Shown: piece after piece, positions 48,887-60,579 of the stretch | Layout of the letters: each line of letters starts with the position of its first letter | How positions within the stretch are numbered: the stretch's first letter is position 1 | Assembly (NCBI GenBank): GCA_002189035.1 | Contig: NEEC01000019.1 | Span: 434,001 to 498,000, forward strand | DNA: 64,000 bases | Source of the DNA: Utricularia gibba | Taxonomy: Eukaryota; Streptophyta; Magnoliopsida; Lamiales; Lentibulariaceae | Direction of reading: 5' to 3' | The notes under the pieces: model-generated | The model's input: only the letters and a program-made list of their open reading frames with translations | The model's database searches: none | Told to the model about the DNA's origin: nothing | Made by a program: the position numbers and the translations under genes

Positions 48887-50153
48887 GCATTCAAGATATT
48901 TTTCCACATTTCAGAGCATGAGTGCAAGGAAAACAATAAATCAACCACTTCCCACATGCACATGTTTGGGCTTATAAGTCAATAGTTTATTAGTTTTGTT
49001 TAGCACATTTTTTACTTACATAATGTACAAGTTGATCACGATTCAATTATACAATTGATAATGACATGCCTTTTGTTGTTGGCTCTTAAAACATGAATTC
49101 GTCTTATTTGTGGACATATATAAAAAAATATTTAAATTAGTAAAAATAGCATAATTTATCTTTCTATCATTGAAATGAGAGAGCTCTTGCTATCTTTTAA
49201 CGAACATTGTTTGAGTTTGATAGAAAATAGAATCTACAACACTGCATATGAAATATCTTCATATTTGTTTAAATATGTCATTCATGTATTCCACTTTATT
49301 CCATGATGTTTACCATTATCATATGCATTTGCCTATTTAGCCATGTTATTCAAAATCTCCAAATGATTTAACTATTTTGCTGCTAGGTGATAAGTCATTA
49401 TTTTCTTCATATAATCTTGAAATTTTACCAAATTTGGAGTAGTACTAGCTGCATATAAATAATTTTTCAATTTCTTATTTTTTTATTGACTTATTAAAAT
49501 TAAATAAAAATGTCGAAGGCACCATCTATGATGAAGTCTACTAGTATTGAATACCAATTTAGAACTCACATCGCTCAATATACCTCATGTTTATTAAAGA
49601 TAATTGTATCAACTTGTCGTTGGATAAGGAAAGAATCCAATTGCTCAATAAACTAGAAATAAGATTCAAAAAATTTCATTATCTACAAGAGCATATGCAA
49701 CTTGTATAATATGTCCACTACCATTGCGACAAACAAAAATTAATAATTTATGATTGTACATGCATATGAAAATTAAAATTAAACAACAAAAAATAACTCT
49801 ATATTATTTTAGAATAGAAATATTAATGTACATAAAGATGTATTGCATCAATTGAAAGGATGGAAGCATACAATTGATATGCCTCTACACAAGGTTTAAA
49901 AAGCTCAAAAACTATATCAAAATATTTTATGATTCAAACCCAATTGTATATCATAAACTGATCATTTTATAATTGTCTTTGGATTTGTCACTTTGAATAC
50001 AAACATATGGTGAGACAATTTATTCATTAATGATTTCCAAGATCCATGAACAAGTTTAATTGCATGTTGAACATCGAACCAAGCTTTTTCATAACCAATG
50101 ATATAATTATACCTGATTTGTATCTTAAAAATTGCCTTACGAACCATCAAATG
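48887..50153 (-). pseudogene. Old MULE transposase remnant (second MULE)
   Basis: Read leftward from 50153 come LMVRKAIFKIQIRYNYIIGY and EKAWFDVQHAIKLVHGSW, a MULE N-terminal block. Near 49872-49831 there is ASILSIDAIHLYVH, the first catalytic Asp block of MULE transposases. Near 48965-48907 there is CACGKWLIYCFPCTHALKC, a SWIM zinc finger (C-x-C...C-x-H). Many stops separate these. L1 was inserted just after the SWIM region and L3 just before the N-terminal block. Confidence 0.7.
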
Positions 50154-51503
50154 TGATGCGTGTCGTTTCCACAAAAAATTTTAATATTTTTAAAACTCGT
50201 AAAATACAAAAGCGTAGTACGGGTGTCAAATACAGAGAGTTGCTTTTCAGTGAAAGGTGAGGTACACTGAATACAACTGTCACAATTTGTAAACAGTTTT
50301 GGAAGTAAAAGGCGCGAGAAACGTAGATGATGAAGCTTGAGTAAGGGGATAAGAGGATTTTCAACAAACAACATAAATAAACGTAAGCAATGAACCTTAA
50401 ATAAAGTGGATGTTCCTGGGTTTGGAATCCTGCCCAACTATATTCGTTAGTCTTCACTCTTCTTTGGTCTTCTCGAGTACTCGGTTATAAGAGTAAGGAA
50501 TTTCCTACCCTCCCTTACACTCTCATGTGAGAAGGCACACGAATAGCTCGATGTTGCTCCTCCTTGGATGAACATGAGAATAAGAGGTCCTGCCAACGTA
50601 CCCTCATGGCCGAATTGTGCGCATGTGCTCGAGTGTTGCCAATGACCCAATGAGTCTAGATATGAGATCACTATCTGTCCATTGATTTTGAGGTACGGCC
50701 ATAGACAAAGCGTTGTCTTCCTCCTGCCAAAAGGGCACGAGTTGGTGCTCTCCATCTTTCTCCTCTCCAAAACTCACGGTTAGTGATCAGTTAACCATGA
50801 ATCTTGAATAAGGAGACTGTTAAGAAAGACTGCAATATAGTCGCATGAAGATGGAACCCGTTCGGATTCAAATGAGCGATGAAGATAAACTAAGGAAACA
50901 TAGATTTGGGAGTATTCCAACCCAGAAACGGAGGTTTCTAGCTGCAAACGGCCATACAAACTAAAGAAAATGGAAACAAAGTTCTAGAGACAAGTTAGAG
51001 GAAAATCCTCTAGAGAGAGAAACAAAAGGTAAAACTAAACTAACTACCGCCTTTTTTTTCCAACGTCTGAGCAGAACTGAACTTCAATGAGAGTGAGCTT
51101 TCGTGTTACCTTGGTTCTGCTGTGAATTGAGGTGACTTGCATGCAAATGTCTGCTCTGACACTGGTACGCTAATGATGTCGCCTGTTAGAGACTCCCGTG
51201 TTACGCACGTCAAGACTCATGATTAGGTGTCTGCAGTCTTTCGGAAATCAAGGGAATGTCAGTTCGGGAAGATCCAATTTGTCGCCATCTGCTGCCCTCT
51301 TTTTCTCACTTCCTGCCACGTGTGTACCTCTAGAAAAACTCAATTAAAACTAACAAAATTATTAGATAAAATATAAGATTTAGGATAATTACTTTAAACT
51401 AGATAAAAACCTAAATCTCATATTATAAATTCCTAATTAGATACTTCTAATTACATTTAGATATAAAACAACCTAAGAAATAGTAAGAAAATGACACTTA
51501 ACA
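50154..51503 (-). mobile_element. Solo LTR L3 (L family)
   Basis: 1,350 bases, inverted relative to L2 and homologous end to end (TGTTAAGTG start at 51503, CGCATCA end at 50154). Flanking bases AAATG and AACTC do not form a duplication, so the insertion may be old or rearranged. An open stretch at 50770-50447 parallels one in L2. Confidence 0.88.
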
Positions 51504-52112
51504 AACTCTAAAATAAATAAAAAAATTTAAAAAATAATGTTAATTGAAAAAAAAATAAACAATAAAAATTATATTATCTAGCATATTCCAAACGTAATCT
51601 ATTAAATCTCATCCAATAAAATTTCACAAAGAGGTTTCTATATTCGTTTACCTCAATTCCATTTCCAAATCGTGTCTCTCATCAATTTATAGAGATGGAT
51701 ATGAAATTCATATTGAGTTGTTGAAGTAGAGCAATATTTTATCATCATCTGCTTTTATTTACTTTCATCAATATAAAATTGAAAATACTTCTTTATGTAC
51801 CAATAATGAATACAAAAATAACCTTTCTCTTTGGATTTAAATCCCAATACCACTTCCAAAATATGATTATCAAGATCATAGCTTATATATATTCGTACGT
51901 AATCGATTTCACCAATATTTTTAGAATTGGTAATAAGAATGGTTATGCTGAATTGATTTTTCCAATTATATTGAGGAAACTAAAATCCTTAAAAATAATG
52001 AAAAATAAATATTAACATATTATTATATTGGTTATAATTATACAAAATATATATATATATATATATAGAAAAAGAAAATCTCTATTCCCAAGTTGTATGG
52101 GTCGGAACAACC
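51504..52112. other. AT-rich intergenic DNA upstream of FLU
   Basis: No gene seen. A TA dinucleotide run lies at about 52046-52068, 175-195 bases before the FLU start codon. Confidence 0.55.
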
Positions 52113-52145
52113 GGCCCAGTATTGAACGGTTGGGCCAAATGGGCA
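52113..52145 (+). promoter_or_regulatory. Site II-like elements in the FLU promoter
   Basis: TGGGCC occurs at 52113-52118 (as GGCCCA) and at 52131-52136, with TGGGCA at 52140-52145, about 100-130 bases before the FLU start codon. TGGGCY motifs are bound by TCP factors in many plant housekeeping and plastid-protein promoters. The function here is inferred. Confidence 0.45.
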
Positions 52146-52241
52146 ATTTAGAATATCGAATGGATAAAATACGAAACCGAAATCCTTAGCTGAAGCTGGA
52201 AGAGTGAAGATTGCAAGATCAGAGACTCGGGGGGAACGAAG

Positions 52242-53826
52242 ATGGCGTTGGTGATGAAGCAAGGGCTTCACCTATGGAGCCCTTGTCCACGCGGTTTCAA
52301 TTCGAAACTCCCATCTTCGGCTCTGAAGACGCAAAAATCTCTGAAACCCAGTTCGGTTTTCAAGATTTCATCACATTGTGCCCGTGTGTTTTCCGGAATG
52401 AAGGACGAAGATGATGTATCTCCTAGTGAGGGTTTGCGAGCATGTTATCTGAAGGTGATCTTTTGAATATGACTTTTTCCTTCTTGCTGTTTCAGCGCTG
52501 AAGTTTTTGCTAAACTGGTAGGAATGGGTTCTTGAGCTTATGATCTGGTGCAATTTCAAGCGTGGTTGAGTTCTTTAATCGTTTTTGCTGCTCTGTCCGT
52601 ATAAGCAATTGCTACGAAGCATCTGGCTTATCCTGTGAACCAGTGTTGAGTGAAGTTTTTTGGTCGGGTCTGTTCCATTTCCAGCTTTTTCTCTGTTCTT
52701 TTTATTAAATCATTAATCAAACAGAGCAAACGAAAAGGGATCAAGGTCTGGTGCGTTTAGATGTAATTGTTTGCTACATAATCGTGATATCTGTAGTTGC
52801 AGGTGGTTTTTTGTGATGAGCTTGCTTGTTGCAGAATACCTAATAAGGCAGCTTATTTTACCGAATTCTATGCATGAACTTAGTGATGGGCTAGTTCCTT
52901 TGGCGGATGGGAATCTTGACCGTGATTGATCTTAGGTAAGCCTGAAGATTGAGCCTTATGTTGCAGGCAAGGTTGTTCTCTCGAGTGCCAGCTGCAGCCC
53001 TTGTAATCGTGAACTCATTGGTGTTTGCTGAACCTCCTAAAGCTTTTGCTGAAGCCTGTGAAGCCGATAATTCTCTTCTGAATATGAATATGCCATTGTT
53101 GCTTTTTGTAGCCCTTGTAGGTGCCACTGTGGGAGGTGATTTTTTGTTTTTCATGCATAACTCTTGTCAAAGTATTATGTTCCCTAAAAATAAACCATGC
53201 AAATGCTTCCATTTGATTGCAGGCCTGCTTGCACGTCAGAGAAAGGCTGAATTGCAACGGCTAAACGAACAGCTACGCCAGATAAACACAGCATTGAGAA
53301 GGCAAGCGAAGATCGAATCTTATGCTCCCAGTTTGAGTTATGTTCCAGTTAGTGGGAAGATATCAGAGGATGAAGTCATCGTTGATTCAAGGAAACAAGA
53401 CTTGATTTCTCACTTGAAAAGTGGCAAAAACTTCCTGAGAAATCAAAACCCAGAAATGGCATTTTCTGAGTTCAAGACTGCTCTCGAGCTTGCTCAAACT
53501 CTAAAAGATCCTATCGAGCAGAAGAAGGCAGCAAGGGGCTTAGGTAACGAACCTATCATATTCATACCACTACACTGACACCGAGAACACATCACCATCA
53601 AATTGATTTTGGATTTTCAGGAGCATCACTACAAAGACAGGGGAAGTATCATGAGGCCATAAAATATCATTCAATGGTTCTGAAAATCTCAAAGAGGGAA
53701 GGAGAAGAATCTGGAAACACAGAGGCTTACGGTGCCATAGCCGATTGTTACACAGAACTTGGAGATTTGGAGCGTGCTGCCAAATTTTATGACCAGTACA
53801 TTGACAGGTTACAGACTGATTCATAA
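52242..53826 (+). CDS. FLU: FLUORESCENT IN BLUE LIGHT protein FLU, chloroplastic
   Basis: FLU is a plastid membrane protein that binds glutamyl-tRNA reductase through its TPR domain and represses tetrapyrrole synthesis in the dark. Four exons join with correct GT/AG borders and phases: 52242-52454, 52967-53135, 53223-53543 and 53621-53826, giving 302 residues (Arabidopsis FLU is similar). Exon 1 encodes a Ser/Lys-rich transit peptide. About residues 113-131 (MPLLLFVALVGATVGGLLA) form the membrane span, and 132-160 a coiled coil with ELQRLNEQLRQINTALRRQA. TPR repeats fill the C-terminal half, for example GASLQRQGKYHEAIKYHSMV and AYGAIADCYTELGDLERAAK. No stop or frameshift is seen. Reading through the second intron gives a longer chance frame, which is not the gene product. 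Confidence 0.95.
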
Positions 53827-54779
53827 TCTCTGTGATTGTATCTATTTCCAGCATCAATTTTCCAATTTTCCGAGCTCTTCTTGGAATATTTCGAAACATG
53901 TTTGTTTCTGTTTGAGAAATCTAGTACAGTGGTTGCCAAACAGCTGAATACTACAGAAGCCAACCCACAAAATCCACCAGCAAGAGTCAAATGATTGATT
54001 GGCTTCTTTGTTTACTATTTTCTTGAGAACCCCTTACATGAATGAACTTTGTCCTTTGAAAAAAGTAAAAGAGAACATTACATAGGTCAGCGTTCTTTGC
54101 AATTTGGGATGATATTTGAAAATGGAGCTTGAAAAGACGCCTCTCTTTGTGAAATAGCACCTGTGAAGGTTTTGTTTTTAGTAAATACCACGGGATTGGA
54201 CATTCTTTGCAAAATATCACATGTCAGAAAAAGTAAAATCAATTTAACAATTACTTTTATTCGTTCATTCTATTTCATTAATATATTTTTAAATTATTTT
54301 CATAATTTTATTTTGTAACTAACCATTCAAAATAATGTTTTATTAATTATAATAGAAATTATTTTATTTTAGAACTATTTTATATCACTTAAATACTGAA
54401 AACATTAATATTTAATTAATATTTAAATTATTTTTTTATAATTTATAATACAATTTGATATATTTACAAATATATTATAAATAGTTATATTTATTCAAAA
54501 TAAAAAACAATTAACGTAAACAATTTGCCTATCAAAATCAATACTCTTGTATTTAGTATCTTAATTATTTGCTTACAATTCATAATATAATTTAAAATAA
54601 TTAGAATATATTAAAATAATTAGATTTATTCATTTTGAAGAAAATTAGCATTTATGTCCGAAAAAAATATTTTTTAAACTATATTTCTAAATAATTTATT
54701 TTTATTTTAAATTTTTAGTATTTCTGAAAAAACATATTTTTTTATTATTAAAAATACAATATATTCAAATAATTTAGTA
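53827..54779. other. 3' flank of FLU and AT-rich intergenic DNA
   Basis: About 400 bases of FLU 3' region are followed by extremely AT-rich DNA. No coding or RNA gene seen. Confidence 0.55.
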
Positions 54780-55505
54780 TTACAATTTTACTGAAAAATG
54801 ATACATAATAATTTTATATAAACATCATCTATAAAATAAGTAATTTAATAGGAGTTCAATTTAATAATACAAAATAAGTTAATTTTACAATAAAAAAACA
54901 AATATTGTTGCTATCTATTTTCTAATTTGCGTTTTTATTTTTCATTTTATAATATTTTTAAAAAGCAGATTTAGTTATTAAAAAATTCAAAAAAACACCT
55001 ATGTAATAAATAATTTGATAGAAGTTCAATATAGTAATACGAAATAAGTCAATTTCATTAAAACATAATAAATATTATTATTATTTATTTTCTAATTCGT
55101 ATGATTTTTTTCTATGTTCAATTTTATAACATTTTGAAAAAACATTATTTATTTATTAAAAATTGGAAACGATAACTTCACATTAGAGGATTTCATAGGA
55201 CGTATAAAAAAATGATACAAAATAATTTTATAATAACGTCACCTATTAAATGAGTAATTTGGTAGCACTCCAACATAATAATACGAAATAATTCAATTTT
55301 ACTGAAAAAAAAATATTATTGTTATCCCTTTTGTAATTTGTATGGTTGCTTTTATATTTAATTTTATAATTTTCGTAAAAAATGTCAATTGGTTATTAGA
55401 AAATTAAGCAACATTTGTGAAATAATTAGATTGTTACGGTTTAAATATAATACTACAAAGTCAAATTTTTTGAAAAAAACAATATTGTAGCTGACTCTTT
55501 TAATT
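54780..55505. repeat. Diverged AT-rich tandem repeat array
   Basis: A unit with the order GTAATTT-ATAG, AGTTCAA, AATAC-AAATAA, then AAATATTGTTG and a CTAATTTGTATG-like block recurs about four times, starting near 54843, 55011, 55253 and 55423. Spacings are about 170, 240 and 170 bases. The third interval holds an extra segment also seen, partly, before the first unit. Identity is low. Confidence 0.6.
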
Positions 55506-56222
55506 TTCTTCTATTTCCTTTGAGTATGCCTCTACCTTTTCCTTTGTTTTTGCTTGTGCCCACACTAGTAGAAGGCATATCTCTTTGTTGAGCCATTGCT
55601 ATAACATTATTTTCATTCAATTGACCTTGTAATCTGTGAAGTGGTAATTCTTACTCTAACACTTATATTTTTTCCTTCAGCTTCATTATTTCCAATTGAA
55701 AGTTGATAGATTTTTGTTGTCCAGCAATCAATTCATCGCCTTTGATCTTCAATTCAACCTTGTATACAAATTGCTGTGCTACCAAATTATCCATTATGTT
55801 TTTGTTCTTCTAAATCTGAAACTTGAGATCTTTTATCTAAAGAAGAAAAGAAATTAAATTAAAAAATATAAAAAAAACAAGTATCACATGTATTAATAAA
55901 ATAAGTTTCATTTTTATTACTTCAATTTCCATTTGTTGAATGTGTTTATATTGGTTTAAAGTGAGTTATTTGTCATGTTGTCGTGCAACCGAAACCTCCT
56001 CATGAATAAACACTTCAGCCTCCTCATCTCTATTTTGTTGTTCAGAATTATCCTACACAAAAAATTTTTTATATTGTAAACTTTATTTAGTTCAAGAAAA
56101 AATAAAAGAATTAAATCATATTTCTATTTTATTTACCTCTTGTTGATTGCTATCAATGTTTAGCGGAATAGGTTCTTTATAAACAACAATCTGATGACGA
56201 TTTTGCCTTGATGTTGGTGCAG
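55506..56222 (-). pseudogene. C-terminal part of a transposon-domain gene, coiled coil
   Basis: Read leftward there are exon-like coding pieces: a charged helical stretch (VELKIKGDELIAGQQKSINF), then MAQQRDMPSTSVGTSKNKG and a basic end. With solo LTR H removed they follow the domain at 57381-58130. A/T-rich introns and stops separate the pieces. Family assignment rests on the other half. Confidence 0.45.
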
Positions 56223-56227
56223 ACCGA

Positions 56228-57380
56228 TGATAACACCATTTTTATTTTTTTTATATATGTTTTTAAATATATTTTGTAGGTTTAAATGGTGTCTAGTGTG
56301 CTAAATTATCTTCTTTTGTATATTTAGCTTATTAAAATGTGTATATTGTGAAAACAGGTTCAATTGGGAACAATTGAACCGAAAACTCTAATATTTTCTT
56401 CTAGTCTGTATTTTAATCTTAACAAGATAAGAACTAGTACTATAGCATCGCGTTTTCTGCATTGACAAGTCAAAAGGGATAGAAAAGATGTGCAAAAGTC
56501 ACTTTCGCCAAACACAACCGTCCTTCTAAAAAGATAAGATTTTGAGCAGAGATCTCTCTTCTAGAAGTTTGAGGAAAACACGAAGCTACCCTTGCTTTTG
56601 AGGTGTAAAAGGAAAAAGGAAGAGAGAGAAAAAAAAAGCGAACTTTAGAGGGGAGAGAGCACAATAGCAAAGCGGGAGTGAGGAGAACTGTGTTTCTCTG
56701 GTGAACGTCTCCAGCGACCTCCAGATCTACACTTCTACACCATCTTTCCTGCCAGAAACTTGACTTCCAACAGATCTACGACCGAGAGCAACCGCTGAAC
56801 ATTTTATTTTTTATTTTCTACACTTAGTTTCTGCATTGAACCGATGCTGTTACTGTCTTCGTTTTTGAGCTTTCTGAATCATTTCGGTACCTTGTTATGA
56901 ATAGGAAACTCTTTATAAACCTTATTTTAGCTATGAATATGTTCCTGTTTAACCTTTTCGTGTTTGGTTCTATGTTTAACATGGTTTTTACTATTCCTGC
57001 GAACCCTCACTTTGTTTTTAAGCATTTTAAAGTTGGATTTAAGCATATGGGCTTTCTTGAGAGACACAAAAGCTTGACCCTGGTGTAAAACCCAGCCAAG
57101 TCACTTTTTTTTTCATGTTTTCTATACATTCACATTAATTTCAGTCCATTTTCATCCCTGCAACTTGTTTATTTCAGCTGCTGCTATTTTATTTCCTATT
57201 CGCATTAGAGCTAAACCCACAGAAAAACCCCTCTGTTTTCAGTAAATGTGATAAACTTCAGGAAATTACAACCATTCCATATGAATTCGACCCTTACTTG
57301 CCACACTACATTAATTCATGTGATTTGTGTAGTAGAATAACTAGGTTTATAAATTTCTTTTGATGCATTGAATGTGTTAG
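56228..57380 (+). mobile_element. Solo LTR H
   Basis: About 1.15 kb starting TGATAACACC, with the inverted end GTGTTA at 57374-57379 slightly decayed. Flanks ACCGA (56223-56227) and ACCGC (57381-57385) match at four of five bases. The layout (T-rich start, GC-richer transcribed middle, ATTCGACCC-type motif near the 3' end at 57284) is that of a gypsy LTR. No internal domain. Confidence 0.65.
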
Positions 57381-58130
57381 ACCGCGACATTTAACAACCT
57401 CATTCTAAACATTCATCAACCGCCACTCAACGACACCATGAATGTTTTGAAGTGCTGTCAAAGTGTTAAATAAATAAGTAAAATAAGATATTGAAAAAAT
57501 AATGTAAATTAAAAAGACTTACTTCAAATTTGAGCAGATTTTGAGATGATGTCTTCAATCATATATCTTTTTTATTGCAAAATACTTTTTAATGCATGTC
57601 TATTTTTCTCATTTACATTGATTTTTTCAATACAAGAATTTATAATATCATCCTCAGGATACGTCAATGGATAATGCCTTGAGATTGCAAAAGATTTAGG
57701 TAGTGATTCATAAAAGAAGTTTATCCCATCGTGCCACAGTTATAGGTAAGTTTTGAAAGAATCTAGTATTTGGTAATCCTTGAAAATATCATGTTTTAGT
57801 ACGAGCTTTTTTTGGAAGAGATATTCAAAAAAATTTGACAAGGAAAGTTCTACATATTCTTCTTCACACAAATGTAAAAATACTAAGATAATACTATAGG
57901 AATATGGTGCTAAAAACCCAATAGACAATCTCAAGTAATTGAGCACATCAACAGCAAAGGGGTGAATAGGTAACCTAATACCAGCATCAAATGTTTTACA
58001 AGACACAAGTCAAGCATTGGGATGTTCATGAGGGGGATTTGTGTCAAGAGGTGTGTTTTGTGGGGCAGGAATTGTCAACCAATTAGTTGGGATAAAATAT
58101 TTAACACGAAATCTATCCATTCTCTTATCA
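57381..58130 (-). pseudogene. Putative gypsy-type transposon domain gene (Transposase_28-like), N-terminal part
   Basis: Read leftward from 58120 it shows a start MDRFRVKYFIPTNW, then FDAGIRLPIHPFAVDVLNYL, LSIGFLAPYSYSIILVFLHL and FFEYLFQ. This matches the conserved order of the plant putative gypsy-type transposon domain (fully basic-hydrophobic RFPLHPF block, then LAPNSW-type block). A stop near 58012 and further breaks indicate decay. It is split from its C-terminal half by LTR H. Confidence 0.6.
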
Positions 58131-59127
58131 ATAAAGGATACACAATAAGAATTGAATTCTAAAAATAATCAAATGAAAAACAGCAAAATAAACATGATAT
58201 TAACCATGAAAAACGCATATCCATAATTAAAGTTCAATCAAATATATATAAAAAATAACTAAACCTAACTAAACACATAATTATATCAAAAGGGCATTTT
58301 TTAATAACTAAACTCAACTTAATATGAAACGCATACTACAGCAACAAATGCATACAAAAAGAATGTATGTTGCAACAACAAGATTACCCGATCATAGCCG
58401 ACGAATTCTGGGCTTTCAGGAGCACGGCGACACTGATAAGATGAGCCTTTGTGTATGCAAGGAAAGGAGATGTAAACTAGGTAGAATTGTACACTTATAT
58501 TATGGACGCCAACTTTTAAAGAAAATCATATTGCATAAATTAATTCACATCCATACATAATGTGTATCAATTATTTAAAATAATTAAAAATAAAATTTGT
58601 GGCACCTACAAAATACTCATTGTTTCATGTGCCATCCCAAATTCTAAATTTTAAGTATTTTAAAAATGATACACGAAAAAAGTTATGGACGTATTTCAGT
58701 AACACCTACGCATTACGTTTGTTTGAATGTACCTTTTCAAATTTCGAATTTCAACTATTTAAAAAATGATGAGAATTTATTACACATTTAATTATCCTAA
58801 ATCCGTAATTAAACTATAAATTCAAAATTTTACTAGCTTTTATTTATAGCAATGAAGTTTATTATAACCACAAAAATTGATGCAATCTGGTAAGATATCT
58901 TTTTCTAATATTATCTTCAAAATGTTTAATAATGCAAGATTCTCACAACTTTCAAAATGTTCGGCATGTGGCAAATATTATCTAGTGGTGTCAATTCAAA
59001 ATTTTATAGCCACATATTTTTTTAAAAAGCAATATGCAGGTTAAATTATAATATCTTTTTGCATTGAAATTGTCTATAAAACTGCACATTTTCTTGCATT
59101 CGAAACGTTCAACTAGAATACTTTCAA
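58131..59127. other. AT-rich intergenic DNA
   Basis: No domain recognised. The open stretch at 58324-58560 has no family resemblance and odd composition, and is not called. Confidence 0.5.
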
Positions 59128-60155
59128 TGTTTCATCTCATGGCTCAAGCTACGATACGCTTGTTTGTTGGTGGTAATATTATCAAATAATATTCCTAATG
59201 TGCATTATGATAGAAATCCAACTAGTGTTCTTCTTATTAAGCCAAACTGGTCATTTGAGAAGCTGGTGAAGAGGATTTAGATGGTGTTAGCAATCAATCC
59301 ATCCTCTTTCAACATACATATCACTGCAAGGTTTTTTGATGAATGCACTGGTGATGGCCAATTTGTTCAAGTTACAAACATAGAAATGCTAAGATGGATC
59401 ATTGATTCTCACAATAAAAATGTTGGTATTGATATTTATGTTCAACCAGAACCAACAATTTTTCAGGCTTCTACAAGTCCTCATGCTGATGTTGATTTCA
59501 ATGCTCACTCCATAGCATATGAGCAACCTTTTTTTCAAAATGGTTAGTTGTTAGTTTACCTTTTTTTGTCTTGTGCTTATATAAATGATTTTTTACATGA
59601 TTACTTGGTTATAGCATGTCACTCAAATTATCCTTCGAATGAGGACAATGATAAGAGTGATGATCCAACTTATATACCACACAATACTGACGACATGTGT
59701 GCGGATAGTATGGTCAATATAATTACTGATACGGAAGAGGACATCCCAGAATATGAATCTCTGGGCGAAGAATTATCTTCACCACCATAAATGTGGCAAG
59801 ATGCTTTGATGCATATTGATCATGAGATTACCCACTATCATGAAAGTGACAAGGAATTTGTGGTTGGCATGCATTTCTAGGATAAGCAAACTCTCAAAGA
59901 TATAGTTAAGACGTACAATATCAAGATGAAGCGAGAATACAAAGTTAGGCGGGTGAATAATGCCCTATATGCCGTCAAGTGTGTGCAACCAAATTGTATT
60001 TGGTCTTTAAATGCTAGGCCTAAAAAAAGAACAAGCACATGGAAAATTTCTACGTATAATGGCCCACACACTTATGGATTAACATCATCCCTTGCTAGTA
60101 ATCATGTGAATCTAACATGTGACTACATCGCTCCCCGATTGCTTCATTTGATACA
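59128..60155 (+). pseudogene. Third MULE remnant: N-terminal and MuDR DNA-binding domain
   Basis: Segments read MAQATIRLFVGGNIIK, FEKLVKRI (stop), EMLRWIIDSHNKNVGIDIYV, an acidic linker (59624-59790) and then the MuDR DNA-binding domain. The latter has KQTLKDIVKTYNIKMKREYK, CVQPNCIWSLNARPKK and TWKISTYNGPHTYG. Stops lie near 59277, 59545, 59788 and 59878. The transposase core is missing because LTR X2 begins at 60156 in the middle of the following helix. Confidence 0.75.
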
Positions 60156-60575
60156 TGATAACACATATTTTTGAGTGATTAAGTACATGAAAACATTCAT
60201 ATTATGCTACAAAAATTAAGTTTTACTGCCTAGTTTTATATTTTTGCACATAAGTACCGTAATTGTGTTATTTTAGTCTTAGTTGGGACTAAATCGTAGA
60301 TTTAGTCCCAAACTTCTAATAGTTTTATTCAAGCAATGCAGTGTAGGTCGCAACACAAATCCCAAGGAGCCGAATATGAACAGTGTGGTGGTAGATGATG
60401 AGATAGAAGTCTAAAAAGGAGTACACACAAAATCCAAAGAAGAGAAAAAAGGAGGATTTTGGACAAAAAGGGGGACAAGATGAAGATAAAAGTCAGATCT
60501 ACCCCATTGGAGACATACGACATACTTTCTGGAGATTTTTCTGGGGGGAAAGAAGGAGGAAGACGAACATGAACG
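60156..60575 (+). repeat. LTR X2, 5' fragment
   Basis: It begins TGATAACACATATTTTTGAG and aligns with the first 400 bases of X1 (38517-38930), including TTAGTCTTAGTTGGGACTAA and CACACAAAATCCAA. It breaks off near 60575, directly before NPF coding sequence. Confidence 0.8.
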
Positions 60576-60579
60576 AAGT

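Noticed and set aside
52949-53578. 209-codon continuous frame as the FLU protein
   Set aside because: It reads through introns 2 and 3 of FLU. The spliced four-exon model restores the conserved FLU sequence on both sides.
53570-53899. Minus-strand frame over FLU exon 4
   Set aside because: Antisense shadow of a conserved TPR exon.
58324-58560. 78-codon plus-strand frame
   Set aside because: No family resemblance and no splice or promoter context; it sits between transposon remnants.
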